DNA of 64,000 nt from Bacteroidetes bacterium MED-G20 (GTDB taxonomy: Bacteria; Bacteroidota; Bacteroidia; Flavobacteriales_D; Parvicellaceae): positions 124,001 to 188,000 of the forward strand of contig CAJJCR010000008.1 in NCBI GenBank assembly GCA_905182745.1, written 5' to 3'. The notes below the pieces were generated by a model. The model saw nothing but the letters and a program-made list of their open reading frames with translations, ran no database searches and was not told where the DNA came from. Position numbers and translations under genes: made by a program. Positions within the stretch are counted from its first letter, which is position 1. Each line of letters opens with the position of its first letter. Positions 35,970 to 46,063 of this stretch are shown piece after piece.

Positions 35970-38399
35970 ATGAATAATTTAGTAATAGTAGAGTCCCCAG
36001 CAAAAGCCAAAACCATCGAAGGTTTTTTAGGAAGTGAATTTATTGTAAAATCATGTTACGGACATATCCGGGAATTACCTAGAAAAGGAGACCCAATTGA
36101 TATTGAAAATAATTTCAATCCTACATATGTGGTCCCGCAAGAAAAGAAAAAAGTAGTCAATGAACTTTTAAGTATTGCAAAGAAATGTAAAACTGTGTGG
36201 TTAGCAACGGATGAGGACCGTGAGGGAGAGGCAATTTCATGGCATTTATTACATGCATTAAAATTAAATACTAATAATACTAAAAGAATAACTTTTAATG
36301 AAATTACTAAAAAGGCAGTTTTAAAAGCTGTAGACTCCCCAAGGTTAATAAATGAAGACTTAGTAAATTCTCAGCAAGCTAGAAGAATTCTCGATAGAAT
36401 TGTAGGTTTTGAATTATCTCCAGTTTTATGGAGAAAAATTAGACCAAGCCTTTCTGCTGGTAGAGTGCAGTCTGTTACTGTGAAATTAATCGTAGAAAGA
36501 GAAAACAAAATATTAAATCACAAGCCAATTGAAACATTCAAAGTGGTTGCTGAGTTTGAATCTAAGGGTGTTGTATTTAAAGCTGAATTGGCATCAAACT
36601 TTTCTTCTTTCAAAGAGGCTGAAATTTTTCTAGAGGTTGCTAAAGGTAAAGAATTCAAAGTAAAAAAAATTACTCAAAAACCCGGTAAAAGAACACCATC
36701 TGCACCATTTATCACTTCTACTTTGCAGCAAGAAGCCAGTAGAGTATTAGGCTTCAATGTTTCAAGAACGATGTCTGTTGCTCAAAGGCTTTATGAATCT
36801 GGAAGAATCACCTATATGAGAACAGACTCTGTGAGTCTTTCTAATGATGCAATGACCGCAATTCAAAAACAAATTGAAAAAGATTTTGGATCTAATTTTT
36901 CAAATCCTAGAAAATTCCAGAACAAGAATAAATCTGCCCAAGAGGCCCATGAAGCGATAAGGCCTTCTAATTTTTCAATTAGTTCCATTGGAGATGGATC
37001 ACCTGAAGATAAGTTGTACACCTTAATTTGGAAAAAAACCATGGCTTCACAAATGAGTGATGCGGAAATTGAAAGAACTACAATTGAAATTGGTCATAAC
37101 GAACAAGAACAGAACTTCAATACTATTGGAGAAGTAATAAAGTTTGAAGGTTTTTTAAAGCTATATAAGTCTGCTAATTCAGATAGTAAAAGTGAGGAGT
37201 TGCCAGATGTTTCTCAGGGAGAAATATTGAATTGTAACGAAATTTCTGCAACTCAAAAATTCTCAAGACCACCTGCAAGATTTACCGAAGCATCTTTGGT
37301 TAAAAAACTGGAGGAATTAGGAATAGGAAGACCATCCACTTACGCTCCAACTATTAAAACTATTCAGGACAGAGGATATGTGGAAAATAAAGATATTGAA
37401 GGCAACTCTAGGGCTATAAAGCAACTTGTATTAAAAGAAGACATTATTAATAAAATTGATTTAAGTGAAAATTTTGGTGCAGATAGAAAAAAACTCTTTC
37501 CCACTACAACTGGTGAAGTGGTAAATGAATTTCTTGTGGAGCATTTCAAAAACATTATGGATTACAATTTTACTGCTGATATTGAAAAAGAATTGGATTC
37601 AATTGCAAAAGGTGAATTGTTATGGACTGATATGTTGTCCAGTTTTTACTCTCCATTTCATAAAACTATAGAACATACCAAAGAGAATGCAGAAAGAGCC
37701 AATGGTGAAAGACTGCTTGGCAAAGACCCAGCAAGTGGAGAGCCATTATATGTTAAGCTAGGGAAGTATGGGCCTATTGCACAAATTGGAGAGACATCTG
37801 ATGAGACTAAAAAACCTAAGTTTGCAAGCTTAAAAGAGGGTCAACATATTAAAACTATTTCTTTAGAAGAAGCTTTAAAATTGTTTGATTATCCAAAACC
37901 TTTAGGGGAGCACGAAAATTCAGAGGTTACCATTAAGGTTGGAAGATTTGGTCCATATATACAATTTGGCACTGAGAATGTTTCAATTCCAAAAGGTACT
38001 GAGCCAGACGAGGTTTTATTAGAAAATGCTATTGCTTTAATTAATGAAAAAAGAGCAGCAAATGCACCAATTGCAGAATATGAAAACCTTCCAGTATCTA
38101 AAGGAAAAGGCAGATTTGGACCGTTTATTAAATGGAACGATTTATTTATTAATGTAAATAAGAAATACGATTTTGACAATCTTTCTAACGAAGATATAAT
38201 AGAATTAATCGAAGCAAAGAAGAAAAAAGAAATAGAAAAAGTCGTCCAAAACTGGGAGCAAGAGGGCATTTCGATTGAAAAAGGAAGATGGGGCAAATTC
38301 TTTGTTATTTCTGGCAAGAAGAAAAAACAATTAGCTCCTGCAAAAGATCCTGCTAAAATAACTTTAGAAGAAGCCAAATCTTTTTTAAAAGTAAAATAA
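35970..38399 (+). CDS. topA: DNA topoisomerase I
   Basis: 'NLVIVESPAKAKTIEGFLG', 'SAGRVQSVTVKLIVERE', 'GRITYMRTDSVSLS'. Confidence 0.98.
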   Translation: MNNLVIVESPAKAKTIEGFLGSEFIVKSCYGHIRELPRKGDPIDIENNFNPTYVVPQEKKKVVNELLSIAKKCKTVWLATDEDREGEAISWHLLHALKLNTNNTKRITFNEITKKAVLKAVDSPRLINEDLVNSQQARRILDRIVGFELSPVLWRKIRPSLSAGRVQSVTVKLIVERENKILNHKPIETFKVVAEFESKGVVFKAELASNFSSFKEAEIFLEVAKGKEFKVKKITQKPGKRTPSAPFITSTLQQEASRVLGFNVSRTMSVAQRLYESGRITYMRTDSVSLSNDAMTAIQKQIEKDFGSNFSNPRKFQNKNKSAQEAHEAIRPSNFSISSIGDGSPEDKLYTLIWKKTMASQMSDAEIERTTIEIGHNEQEQNFNTIGEVIKFEGFLKLYKSANSDSKSEELPDVSQGEILNCNEISATQKFSRPPARFTEASLVKKLEELGIGRPSTYAPTIKTIQDRGYVENKDIEGNSRAIKQLVLKEDIINKIDLSENFGADRKKLFPTTTGEVVNEFLVEHFKNIMDYNFTADIEKELDSIAKGELLWTDMLSSFYSPFHKTIEHTKENAERANGERLLGKDPASGEPLYVKLGKYGPIAQIGETSDETKKPKFASLKEGQHIKTISLEEALKLFDYPKPLGEHENSEVTIKVGRFGPYIQFGTENVSIPKGTEPDEVLLENAIALINEKRAANAPIAEYENLPVSKGKGRFGPFIKWNDLFINVNKKYDFDNLSNEDIIELIEAKKKKEIEKVVQNWEQEGISIEKGRWGKFFVISGKKKKQLAPAKDPAKITLEEAKSFLKVK

Positions 38400-39548
38400 A
38401 TGAGTCTTGAAATTTATTTCAAACCGATTCATTCAATTGAGTTTTCTAAAAACTCAGTTGGAAGCATTGTTGATTCTCATGTAGATAGCTTTCCTGATTG
38501 GGAATTGTCTGATATTGTTTTTTTAACAATCAATGAAAATAGAGGAAGCTCTAGCCAAAAAAATAATGAAATAGACCATTACTCAATAAGAAATAAACTT
38601 TATAATTTTAAGTGGGAAAGCTCCTTAGCTATTTCAGACCTTGGTGTTTTAGACGCTGGTTCTTCTCTTAAGGATACCTATGCTGCTTTAAAGGAAATCA
38701 CTTTTGAAATTCAAAAAAAAAGTAAGCTTTTGGTTTTATTAGGGGGTTCTCAAGATTTAACTTTTGCCAATTATTTAGGTTATGAGCAACTAGAGCAACC
38801 TGTTAATTTAACGTGCATTGACCATAGTTTTGATGTGGTTGTTGACCAAGGTCAAGAAATTTCTGATAAAAACTATATTAACCACTTACTGCTACATAGT
38901 CCCAATAATTTATTTAATTTTTCAATTCTTGGCTGTCAGCAATATTATGTTGGATCTGATGACCTAAGGTTTTTTGACGAACTTTTTTTTGATTATGTTC
39001 GACTTGGAGACCTTCAAAATAACATTTCCAAATCGGAACCCATTTTAAGAAATACCGATCTCCTGAGTGTCGATTTATCCTCGTTGAGGAATTCTGAATT
39101 TAAAAACAGCGCCTCCAATCATCCAAATGGGTTTTTTGGCAATGAAATGTGTCAAATGATTAAATATGCTGGGCTAAGTGATAAGGTTTCAAGTGTTGGT
39201 TTTTACAATTTAAAGCCCGGGGATATTAGCGAGGTAGATGCTGAGTTAGTAGCTCAGTTAATATTCTTTTTAATAATGGGATTTTCTCAAAGAAAAAACG
39301 ATTTTCCTGTAGGAAGTAAAAAGGATTTAATTAAGTATTCTGTTTATCACGAAGATTCTAAACACAACCTTATTTTTCATAAAAGTAAAAAGACTGAAAG
39401 ATGGTGGTTGGAAGTGCCTTATCCACCTACAAAAGATTTCAAATTTGAGCGCCATCACTTAATTCCTTGTAACTACGAAGATTATAAAATCGCACAAAAT
39501 GGAGTTATTCCGGATTTGTGGTGGAAGACCTACAGGAAGTTAAATTAG
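38400..39548 (+). CDS. arginase/formimidoylglutamase-family protein
   Basis: 'LLVLLGGSQDLTFANYLGYE', 'LLSVDLSSLRNSEF', 'GFFGNEMCQMIKYAGLSDKVSSVGFYNLKP'; ureohydrolase-like, position between topA and the gld locus. Confidence 0.75.
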   Translation: MSLEIYFKPIHSIEFSKNSVGSIVDSHVDSFPDWELSDIVFLTINENRGSSSQKNNEIDHYSIRNKLYNFKWESSLAISDLGVLDAGSSLKDTYAALKEITFEIQKKSKLLVLLGGSQDLTFANYLGYEQLEQPVNLTCIDHSFDVVVDQGQEISDKNYINHLLLHSPNNLFNFSILGCQQYYVGSDDLRFFDELFFDYVRLGDLQNNISKSEPILRNTDLLSVDLSSLRNSEFKNSASNHPNGFFGNEMCQMIKYAGLSDKVSSVGFYNLKPGDISEVDAELVAQLIFFLIMGFSQRKNDFPVGSKKDLIKYSVYHEDSKHNLIFHKSKKTERWWLEVPYPPTKDFKFERHHLIPCNYEDYKIAQNGVIPDLWWKTYRKLN

Positions 39549-39655
39549 TTGATAAAATATTATATTTACAAGTTAAATTTTGTATTTTCGGGAATTATTA
39601 AAATTTGTTAATTAGCAACATTATTGAGGTAAAATATTGATATTCAGATGAATAA

Positions 39656-40603
39656 ATGAAAAAAACTATTACTTACATACTACTTATCATCCTTTCGGGG
39701 AATGTTGTTGCACAACAAGATTATCAAATTACACACTACATGTTCGATAATTTGTCTTTCAATCCAGGTTATGCTGGAATGAGTAAAAATATTAATGCAA
39801 CAATGATTGCAAGGCAACAATGGTCCGGATTTTCAGGTAGTCCAACAACTGCTATGGTCAACGTTCATGCACCTGTTGGGTTAGTTAGAGGAGGTTTAGG
39901 ACTAACTTATGTTTCCGATCAATTGGGTTTCGAGAAAAATAGTATTGTAAGGTTAAATTATTCTTATCATTTACCTATTGGTGCAGGACAATTAGGAATT
40001 GGAGCTAGTATTGGGGTAATTCAAAAAAGTCTTGATGCAGAATGGAGAACTCCCTCAGGAACTAGTTGGGAATTAGACAATTCAATTCCTGGAGTTGCAG
40101 GGACTCAAGGAGGAAGTGTTTCGCAATCAACACCTGATGTAAATATTGGACTTTTTTATTCCACTAAAGAATTATATTTCGGATTTTCAACTACCCATTT
40201 AGGTGGTTTTAATATGGATGATCTAAACATTCAAAACGTTCACCATTATTGGGTAACTGCAGGATTTAATTACGATTTAAATCCAGACATTCAACTTAGG
40301 CCAAGTATTTTAATTAAATCTGATGCCTCATCTTCAATAATGGATGTAAATATTAATGCACTCTATAAAAATATGCTTTGGGCTGGTTTGACTTACAGGT
40401 TTGGAGATGAGATTTCCCCAATGGTTGGTTACAAATATCCATTTTCGGACGGAAGTGTATTAAGAATTGGTTATGCCTATGGAATTACAACAAGCGTTAT
40501 TGGTAACTATAGTAATGGCTCCCACGATATTATGCTAAATTACAATTTTAAAATATCTAAGCCTGCACCAATTGAAAAATCCAAAAATCCTCGTTTTTTA
40601 TAA
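39656..40603 (+). CDS. porP: type IX secretion system membrane protein PorP/SprF family
   Basis: 'QQDYQITHYMFDNLSFNPGYAGMSKNINATMIARQQWSGFSGSPTTAMVNVHAPV'. Confidence 0.93.
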   Translation: MKKTITYILLIILSGNVVAQQDYQITHYMFDNLSFNPGYAGMSKNINATMIARQQWSGFSGSPTTAMVNVHAPVGLVRGGLGLTYVSDQLGFEKNSIVRLNYSYHLPIGAGQLGIGASIGVIQKSLDAEWRTPSGTSWELDNSIPGVAGTQGGSVSQSTPDVNIGLFYSTKELYFGFSTTHLGGFNMDDLNIQNVHHYWVTAGFNYDLNPDIQLRPSILIKSDASSSIMDVNINALYKNMLWAGLTYRFGDEISPMVGYKYPFSDGSVLRIGYAYGITTSVIGNYSNGSHDIMLNYNFKISKPAPIEKSKNPRFL

Positions 40604-40687
40604 AAAATGAAACTATTTAAATCAAATATCGTTATAGGAGTTCCATCAAGCCATTTTTGCTCTGGATTAAAGATAAAAAGCTTTAAA

Positions 40688-42181
40688 ATGAAGAAATTAT
40701 TATATTTTATTTTAGTTGTCTTAACTATTACTAGTTGCACAACACAGTCAAGTAACGGTCATTTAGTAGGAGCCCCAGGAAGACCACTCGGGTTTCAAGC
40801 TGATCCTTATGGTATGTTGTATATACAGTCAGGTGCCTTTAATATGGGCCAAAGTGATGAAGATGTTCCTAATACACATAATAACAAAACAAAAACTGTT
40901 TCTGTTGCTGCATTTTATATGGATCAAACAGAAATTACTAATAATGAATATCGTCAATTTGTAAATTATGTAAAAGATTCTATTGCCAGAAGAATTTTAG
41001 GTGCTGAATTTCAAGATAGATTCCTTATTCCTACCTATGATGATGAGTTACAAGAAAAAGGAGAAGACGAATGGCGATTAAATTGGGACGAAAGATTTGA
41101 TTATATATCTTTTAATCCTGCCAAAGAACAAAATATTGATTACGCTCCATTATTAGCATCAATGTTTTTAAATGAAAGTGACAGATTTTATTCAAGAAAA
41201 GAAATTGACACAAGAAAGTTAATGTTTGAATACTACTGGGTTGATTTGCAAGAAGCTGCTAGAAAAGGTAGACCTTTAGTTAAAAGAATATCAAATTCAG
41301 CTGCAGAAGTAGATCCTGACCATAGAGTTAAAATGAAAAATCCAGATATGGCTTTTCCTGTTGATCCAGGGCAAATTAGTGGTAGAGATTTAAATTTAGG
41401 AGTTAGAAACAGCAAAGGTCAAAACAACGCTATAAGAGGACATGAAGATCGTTCTAGATTTATTATCAAAGAAGTTATAAATGTTTACCCTGATACGTTA
41501 TGTTGGATTCATGATTTCACCTATTCAAATAACGAATATATGACTAACATGTATTTCTGGCACCCAGCATATGACGAATATCCAGTGGTTGGAGTTACTT
41601 GGCAACAGTGTAATGCTTTTAATGTTTGGAGAACTCAATTACTAAATTCGTGGAGAAAAGCACATTTTGAGACTTATGTACAGGACTTTAGACTTCCTAG
41701 TGAAACAGAGTGGGAGTACGCTGCAAGAGGCGGTTTAGATAATAATCCATACCCATGGGGAGGTCCTTATGCTAGAAATTCAAGAGGATGTTTCTTAGGG
41801 AACTTTAAACCTATAAGAGGTCGTTACATGGAAGATGGAGGTTTTCATACTGTAAAAGCTAGTTCGTACCATCCTAATGATTTTGGATTGTACTGTATGG
41901 CTGGTAATGTTGCTGAGTGGTGTAGAACAGCTTACGATGAATCAATGTATGAGTATGGACACGATATGAATACTGAATATGTTTACAATGCATTGGATCA
42001 CGATCCACCTTCAATGAAAAGAAAAGTAATTAGAGGAGGATCTTGGAAAGACATAGGCTTTTATCTTCAAACAGGGACAAGAACTTATGAATACCAAGAT
42101 ACTGCAAAAAGCTATATTGGCTTTCGTAGCGTAATGAACTACCTAGGTAGAGGCGGTCCTAACAGAGAAGGAGATTTTTAA
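40688..42181 (+). CDS. gldK: gliding motility/T9SS lipoprotein GldK
   Basis: Lipoprotein signal 'MKKLLYFILVVLTITSCTTQSS', FGE-sulfatase-like fold 'RLPSETEWEYAARGGLDNNPYPWGG', followed by gldL. Confidence 0.95.
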   Translation: MKKLLYFILVVLTITSCTTQSSNGHLVGAPGRPLGFQADPYGMLYIQSGAFNMGQSDEDVPNTHNNKTKTVSVAAFYMDQTEITNNEYRQFVNYVKDSIARRILGAEFQDRFLIPTYDDELQEKGEDEWRLNWDERFDYISFNPAKEQNIDYAPLLASMFLNESDRFYSRKEIDTRKLMFEYYWVDLQEAARKGRPLVKRISNSAAEVDPDHRVKMKNPDMAFPVDPGQISGRDLNLGVRNSKGQNNAIRGHEDRSRFIIKEVINVYPDTLCWIHDFTYSNNEYMTNMYFWHPAYDEYPVVGVTWQQCNAFNVWRTQLLNSWRKAHFETYVQDFRLPSETEWEYAARGGLDNNPYPWGGPYARNSRGCFLGNFKPIRGRYMEDGGFHTVKASSYHPNDFGLYCMAGNVAEWCRTAYDESMYEYGHDMNTEYVYNALDHDPPSMKRKVIRGGSWKDIGFYLQTGTRTYEYQDTAKSYIGFRSVMNYLGRGGPNREGDF

Positions 42182-42230
42182 AATAAATTAGAATAATTAA
42201 ATAAATACAAAATAATAAAAAAATAAAATT

Positions 42231-43046
42231 ATGAGTTCAGGAGATAGTTTTTTTGAAAGTAAGAAGTTTAAAACAATAATGAAATATGTGTACGGTTACG
42301 GAGGGGCAATTGTTATCATTGGTGCGATGTTTAAAATTCAACACTGGCCAGGTGCAACAATTATGTTAATTGGTGGTCTTGGTATTGAAGCTGTTATTTT
42401 TATGTTATCTGCTCACGAACCGTTACATGAGGAATTAGATTGGACCATCGCTTATCCTGAATTAGCTCTAGGTCACTCAGATGACGACCATACTCCAAAC
42501 GAATTACCAAGTTCTAGTGACGAATCTGTAGTTGAGCAATTAGACAACATGTTAGCTAAGGCTAAGATTGAACCTGAATTAATCGAAAGCCTAGGTGCAG
42601 GAATGAAAAGTTTAAGTGATAATGCTGGTAAACTTGGTGATATAAGTTCGGCTTCTGATGCGACAAACGAATATGTTGATAATTTAAAAGGAGCTTCTAG
42701 TAAAGTTGGAGAACTTTCTAACGCTTACGACCAAGCAGCAAATTCAATTAAAGAAATCACCTCTGTTTCATCTGGTAATTCAAACTTTGGCGACCAATTA
42801 GATAAAGTATCTGGGAATCTAACTCAGCTTAACAATTTATATGAGATGCAGCTAGAAGGTGTTTCTGCACTTTCAAAGGCTAGTGATGAAATGTCTTCTG
42901 GAATTACCAATATTGTATCTAATCTTCAGTCTTCTGTAGATGATACTAAGAAGTACAAAGAAACTATGTCTGATTTAACATCTAACCTTGCTGCTTTAAA
43001 TTCAGTTTATGGAAATATGTTGTCTGCAATGAATGTCAATAAGTAA
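42231..43046 (+). CDS. gldL: T9SS inner-membrane protein GldL
   Basis: 'SKKFKTIMKYVYGYGGAIVIIGAMFKIQHWPGATIMLIGGLG'. Confidence 0.97.
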   Translation: MSSGDSFFESKKFKTIMKYVYGYGGAIVIIGAMFKIQHWPGATIMLIGGLGIEAVIFMLSAHEPLHEELDWTIAYPELALGHSDDDHTPNELPSSSDESVVEQLDNMLAKAKIEPELIESLGAGMKSLSDNAGKLGDISSASDATNEYVDNLKGASSKVGELSNAYDQAANSIKEITSVSSGNSNFGDQLDKVSGNLTQLNNLYEMQLEGVSALSKASDEMSSGITNIVSNLQSSVDDTKKYKETMSDLTSNLAALNSVYGNMLSAMNVNK

Positions 43047-43078
43047 TTAATAACTAATAGTAAATTAAAAATTAGATT

Positions 43079-45088
43079 ATGGGTGGAGGTAAGGAAACGC
43101 CAAGACAAAAAATGGTTGGTTTAATGTACTTAGTACTTATGGCGCTTTTAGCTATGAATGTATCTAAGGAAATTATTAATGCTTTTGTTACATTAAACAA
43201 TAAATTAGAAAGTAGCATAGAACAAGTAGAGTCTTTTAATACCAATCTTTCTGGTGAATTCGCCACTAAACTTGCTACACTTAAAGCAACTGGTGCCCCA
43301 CCTGATGAGTTGGCAAGGGTTGAGTTTCACAAAAACACCAATGATGAAATTGTTGAATTAACAAGACACATGTGTAATGATATTGTGAAGAGAAACTTAT
43401 TTCTATTAATTGCTGCTGCAGATGCAGGTGTTCAATTTTCGGAATTTGACGATATCGAAATGGCTATTATTGATGATGACGCGGATGCTAAAGTAAGACT
43501 TAAGGCATTGGTTAATAAAGTAAACGATTTAGGTGTAATAGCCGTAGATGAACATCATGAATTGCACGGAGCTGAAACAGACCACGATGAATACCACAAC
43601 CCATTGTTTCATATTGATGATGAGGGTTATATTCATATAAGAGATTTATCTTCTTATACTAAGAAAGACGATTACGATACACCTACTAGAATTCTTGCTG
43701 GTGAGAGTTTTGATTTGATAGCTCCAGAAGGTCTTCACCTTATGGAAAATCTACACCATTTTAGAAACGGTCTTATTGCATTAATTGCTAACCATCCTAG
43801 TGATACATTAGAAAATGGAATTGTTTATCAATATAAATTTGACACTACCTTAATTAAGGATCCTGATTTTCTAATAACAGAGGGGAATAGAAAAGACTTT
43901 GAAAAAATAGTAGACTCAATAATTAAATTTGAAATTGAAGAAAATAAGCTAGATCCTAAAGATGCCGAAGCTGTTCGAAATATTTATGTTAGAATGACTA
44001 TACCAAAAAAGGTTATGAATCATGGTGAAGAATATCCTTGGATTTTTGGGCAGTTTGACCATGCTCCTATAGTCGCTGCCTCTGCAGTGATGACATCTGT
44101 TAGATCAGATGTTTTACAAGTACAAACTTTAGCTTCTCAATTGGTAAGTTCTAGAGTAAAAGTACAATCCTTTAATTTTAATAAAATTGATCCGTTGGCC
44201 TTCTCTGCAACTAGTTACATTAATCAGGGAGATTCACTTGGATTAAGAGTAATGATTGCTGCTTACGATTCGTCTGAAGCAATGGAATTAAAGTATTGGG
44301 TAGATGACTCTTCTCAGTTAAAGAAAAATGAGTCTGAACAAGACTTAGCCAATATGAAAACTTTTAAAGGTCGTGCTGGACAGAGTGTTGGTATAACAGG
44401 ATCCGTTGGAGATCACATTCTTTCTGGATTTATAGCCGTTAAAGAAAAAGGAATTAAAAAATGGAAGCCTTGGAAATTTAATTATTCAGTTGGTGCTCCT
44501 AATGCAGCTGTATCTGCAGCTGATTTGCAAGTTCTTTATATAGGTTGGAAGAATAAAATTAAGGTATCTGCATCCGGTTACAAACCCGAATCAATCAAAT
44601 TGTCTGGTAGAGGATGTTCTGTTAAAGGTCCAGATAGCAAAGGTTTTTATATTGCTACAGTTACTAATCCTAAGCTTAAACAGGCTAATTTAATTGTTTC
44701 TGGTATAGATGACAAAGGTAAAACCAATGAGTTGACAAACGAAGTATTTAGAGTTTTCCCCCTTCCAAAGCCTACTGCATATTTTGCTGGTAAAGCAGGT
44801 GGAAATCTAAAAAAAGCAAATGCCGTCAGTTACAAAACATTGAAGGCATCACTTGGTGATAGTCCTTTGGATGTGCCTTATGATGTGGTTAGTTTCACTA
44901 TGTTTACCACCAAGGGAGGTGCTCCTATTGAACTCAATTCTAAATCAAACAGATTAACTCCAAATATGTTAGCTGCAATGAAAAAAATTCCTAAAAATGG
45001 AAGTTTAACATTCACTAGGGTAAAAGTAAAAGGTCCTGGAGGTAGAGTTTCTCAGTTAGAGTCTGGAATCGTACTTAAATTAATTTAA
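43079..45088 (+). CDS. gldM: T9SS inner-membrane/periplasmic protein GldM
   Basis: 'GGGKETPRQKMVGLMYLVLMALLAMNVSKEIINAFV'. Confidence 0.97.
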   Translation: MGGGKETPRQKMVGLMYLVLMALLAMNVSKEIINAFVTLNNKLESSIEQVESFNTNLSGEFATKLATLKATGAPPDELARVEFHKNTNDEIVELTRHMCNDIVKRNLFLLIAAADAGVQFSEFDDIEMAIIDDDADAKVRLKALVNKVNDLGVIAVDEHHELHGAETDHDEYHNPLFHIDDEGYIHIRDLSSYTKKDDYDTPTRILAGESFDLIAPEGLHLMENLHHFRNGLIALIANHPSDTLENGIVYQYKFDTTLIKDPDFLITEGNRKDFEKIVDSIIKFEIEENKLDPKDAEAVRNIYVRMTIPKKVMNHGEEYPWIFGQFDHAPIVAASAVMTSVRSDVLQVQTLASQLVSSRVKVQSFNFNKIDPLAFSATSYINQGDSLGLRVMIAAYDSSEAMELKYWVDDSSQLKKNESEQDLANMKTFKGRAGQSVGITGSVGDHILSGFIAVKEKGIKKWKPWKFNYSVGAPNAAVSAADLQVLYIGWKNKIKVSASGYKPESIKLSGRGCSVKGPDSKGFYIATVTNPKLKQANLIVSGIDDKGKTNELTNEVFRVFPLPKPTAYFAGKAGGNLKKANAVSYKTLKASLGDSPLDVPYDVVSFTMFTTKGGAPIELNSKSNRLTPNMLAAMKKIPKNGSLTFTRVKVKGPGGRVSQLESGIVLKLI

Positions 45089-45089
45089 T

Positions 45090-46013
45090 ATGAAATTTTT
45101 ATTTAACATATCGTTTATACTTTTATTATCTAATTCACTTTTAGCTCAACTGCCTGGTTCAGGTATAAGCTTAGAGTCCAATGTTTTAGATGGTGTCTAT
45201 ATTCAAGAACATATTCCTACTAAAAGAGTTGTTTCTTATATTCATCTAAGAGAAGCAGACGTCATGTGGAGTAAAAGAATTTGGAGAGTTTTAGACTTGA
45301 AGGAAAAAAAGAATCACAAGCTTTATTATCCTTTAGAACCACAAAACGATAGAATTTCCTTATTTGAAGTCATGAAATATGGAGCCATGGAAGAGGGATC
45401 TATCACCGTATATGACCCTGGTACTGATTTAGATGATAAATTTAGATATCCTGTTAGGCCTGCTAATGGTAACACCAATAGTCCAGTATTTAAAAAACGT
45501 CTCGAAGCTATGTTCGGCTATGCTAATTCCAGGGATTCAGTGGACGAGAATGACGACCCAGTTACAGATATGAATGGAGACAAAATAATTGTGGAATTCA
45601 CTTCTTTATACACCTCAAGTGAAATTGTTAGATATGTTTTGAAAGAAGACTGGTTCTTTGATAAGCAAAGATCTATGTTGGATGTAAGAATTATTGGTAT
45701 TTCGCCTGTAGTTTTAGGTATTAATCCTGAGACACAAGAAGTAGTAGGTCTTAAAAAACTTTTTTGGTTGTACTTTCCAGAGTGTAGGTATATTTTTCAG
45801 AACTTTTTTGTTTACAACCCTGATAACGACGCTCAACGAATGAGCTTCGATGATTTATTTTGGAAAAGGGATTTTTCCTCCTTCGTTCAAAAAGAAAGTA
45901 ATGTCTTTGATAGAAAGATTTCTCCAAACTGGGACGGTTTGGATGCACTTTTAGAATCAGAAAGGGTAAGAAATGAAATTTTCACATTTGAGCACGACTT
46001 GTGGCATTTCTAA
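45090..46013 (+). CDS. gldN: T9SS protein GldN
   Basis: 'WSKRIWRVLDLKEKKNHKLYYPLEP...SLFEVMKYGAMEEGSITVYDP'. Confidence 0.96.
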   Translation: MKFLFNISFILLLSNSLLAQLPGSGISLESNVLDGVYIQEHIPTKRVVSYIHLREADVMWSKRIWRVLDLKEKKNHKLYYPLEPQNDRISLFEVMKYGAMEEGSITVYDPGTDLDDKFRYPVRPANGNTNSPVFKKRLEAMFGYANSRDSVDENDDPVTDMNGDKIIVEFTSLYTSSEIVRYVLKEDWFFDKQRSMLDVRIIGISPVVLGINPETQEVVGLKKLFWLYFPECRYIFQNFFVYNPDNDAQRMSFDDLFWKRDFSSFVQKESNVFDRKISPNWDGLDALLESERVRNEIFTFEHDLWHF

Positions 46014-46037
46014 AAACTAAATAATTTTTTAATTTTG

Positions 46038-46061
46038 AGCCCTTTAGTTAGGGCTTTTTTT
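46038..46061 (+). terminator. intrinsic terminator after gldN
   Basis: agccct-ttagtt-agggct followed by a T run. Confidence 0.85.
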
Positions 46062-46063
46062 AT

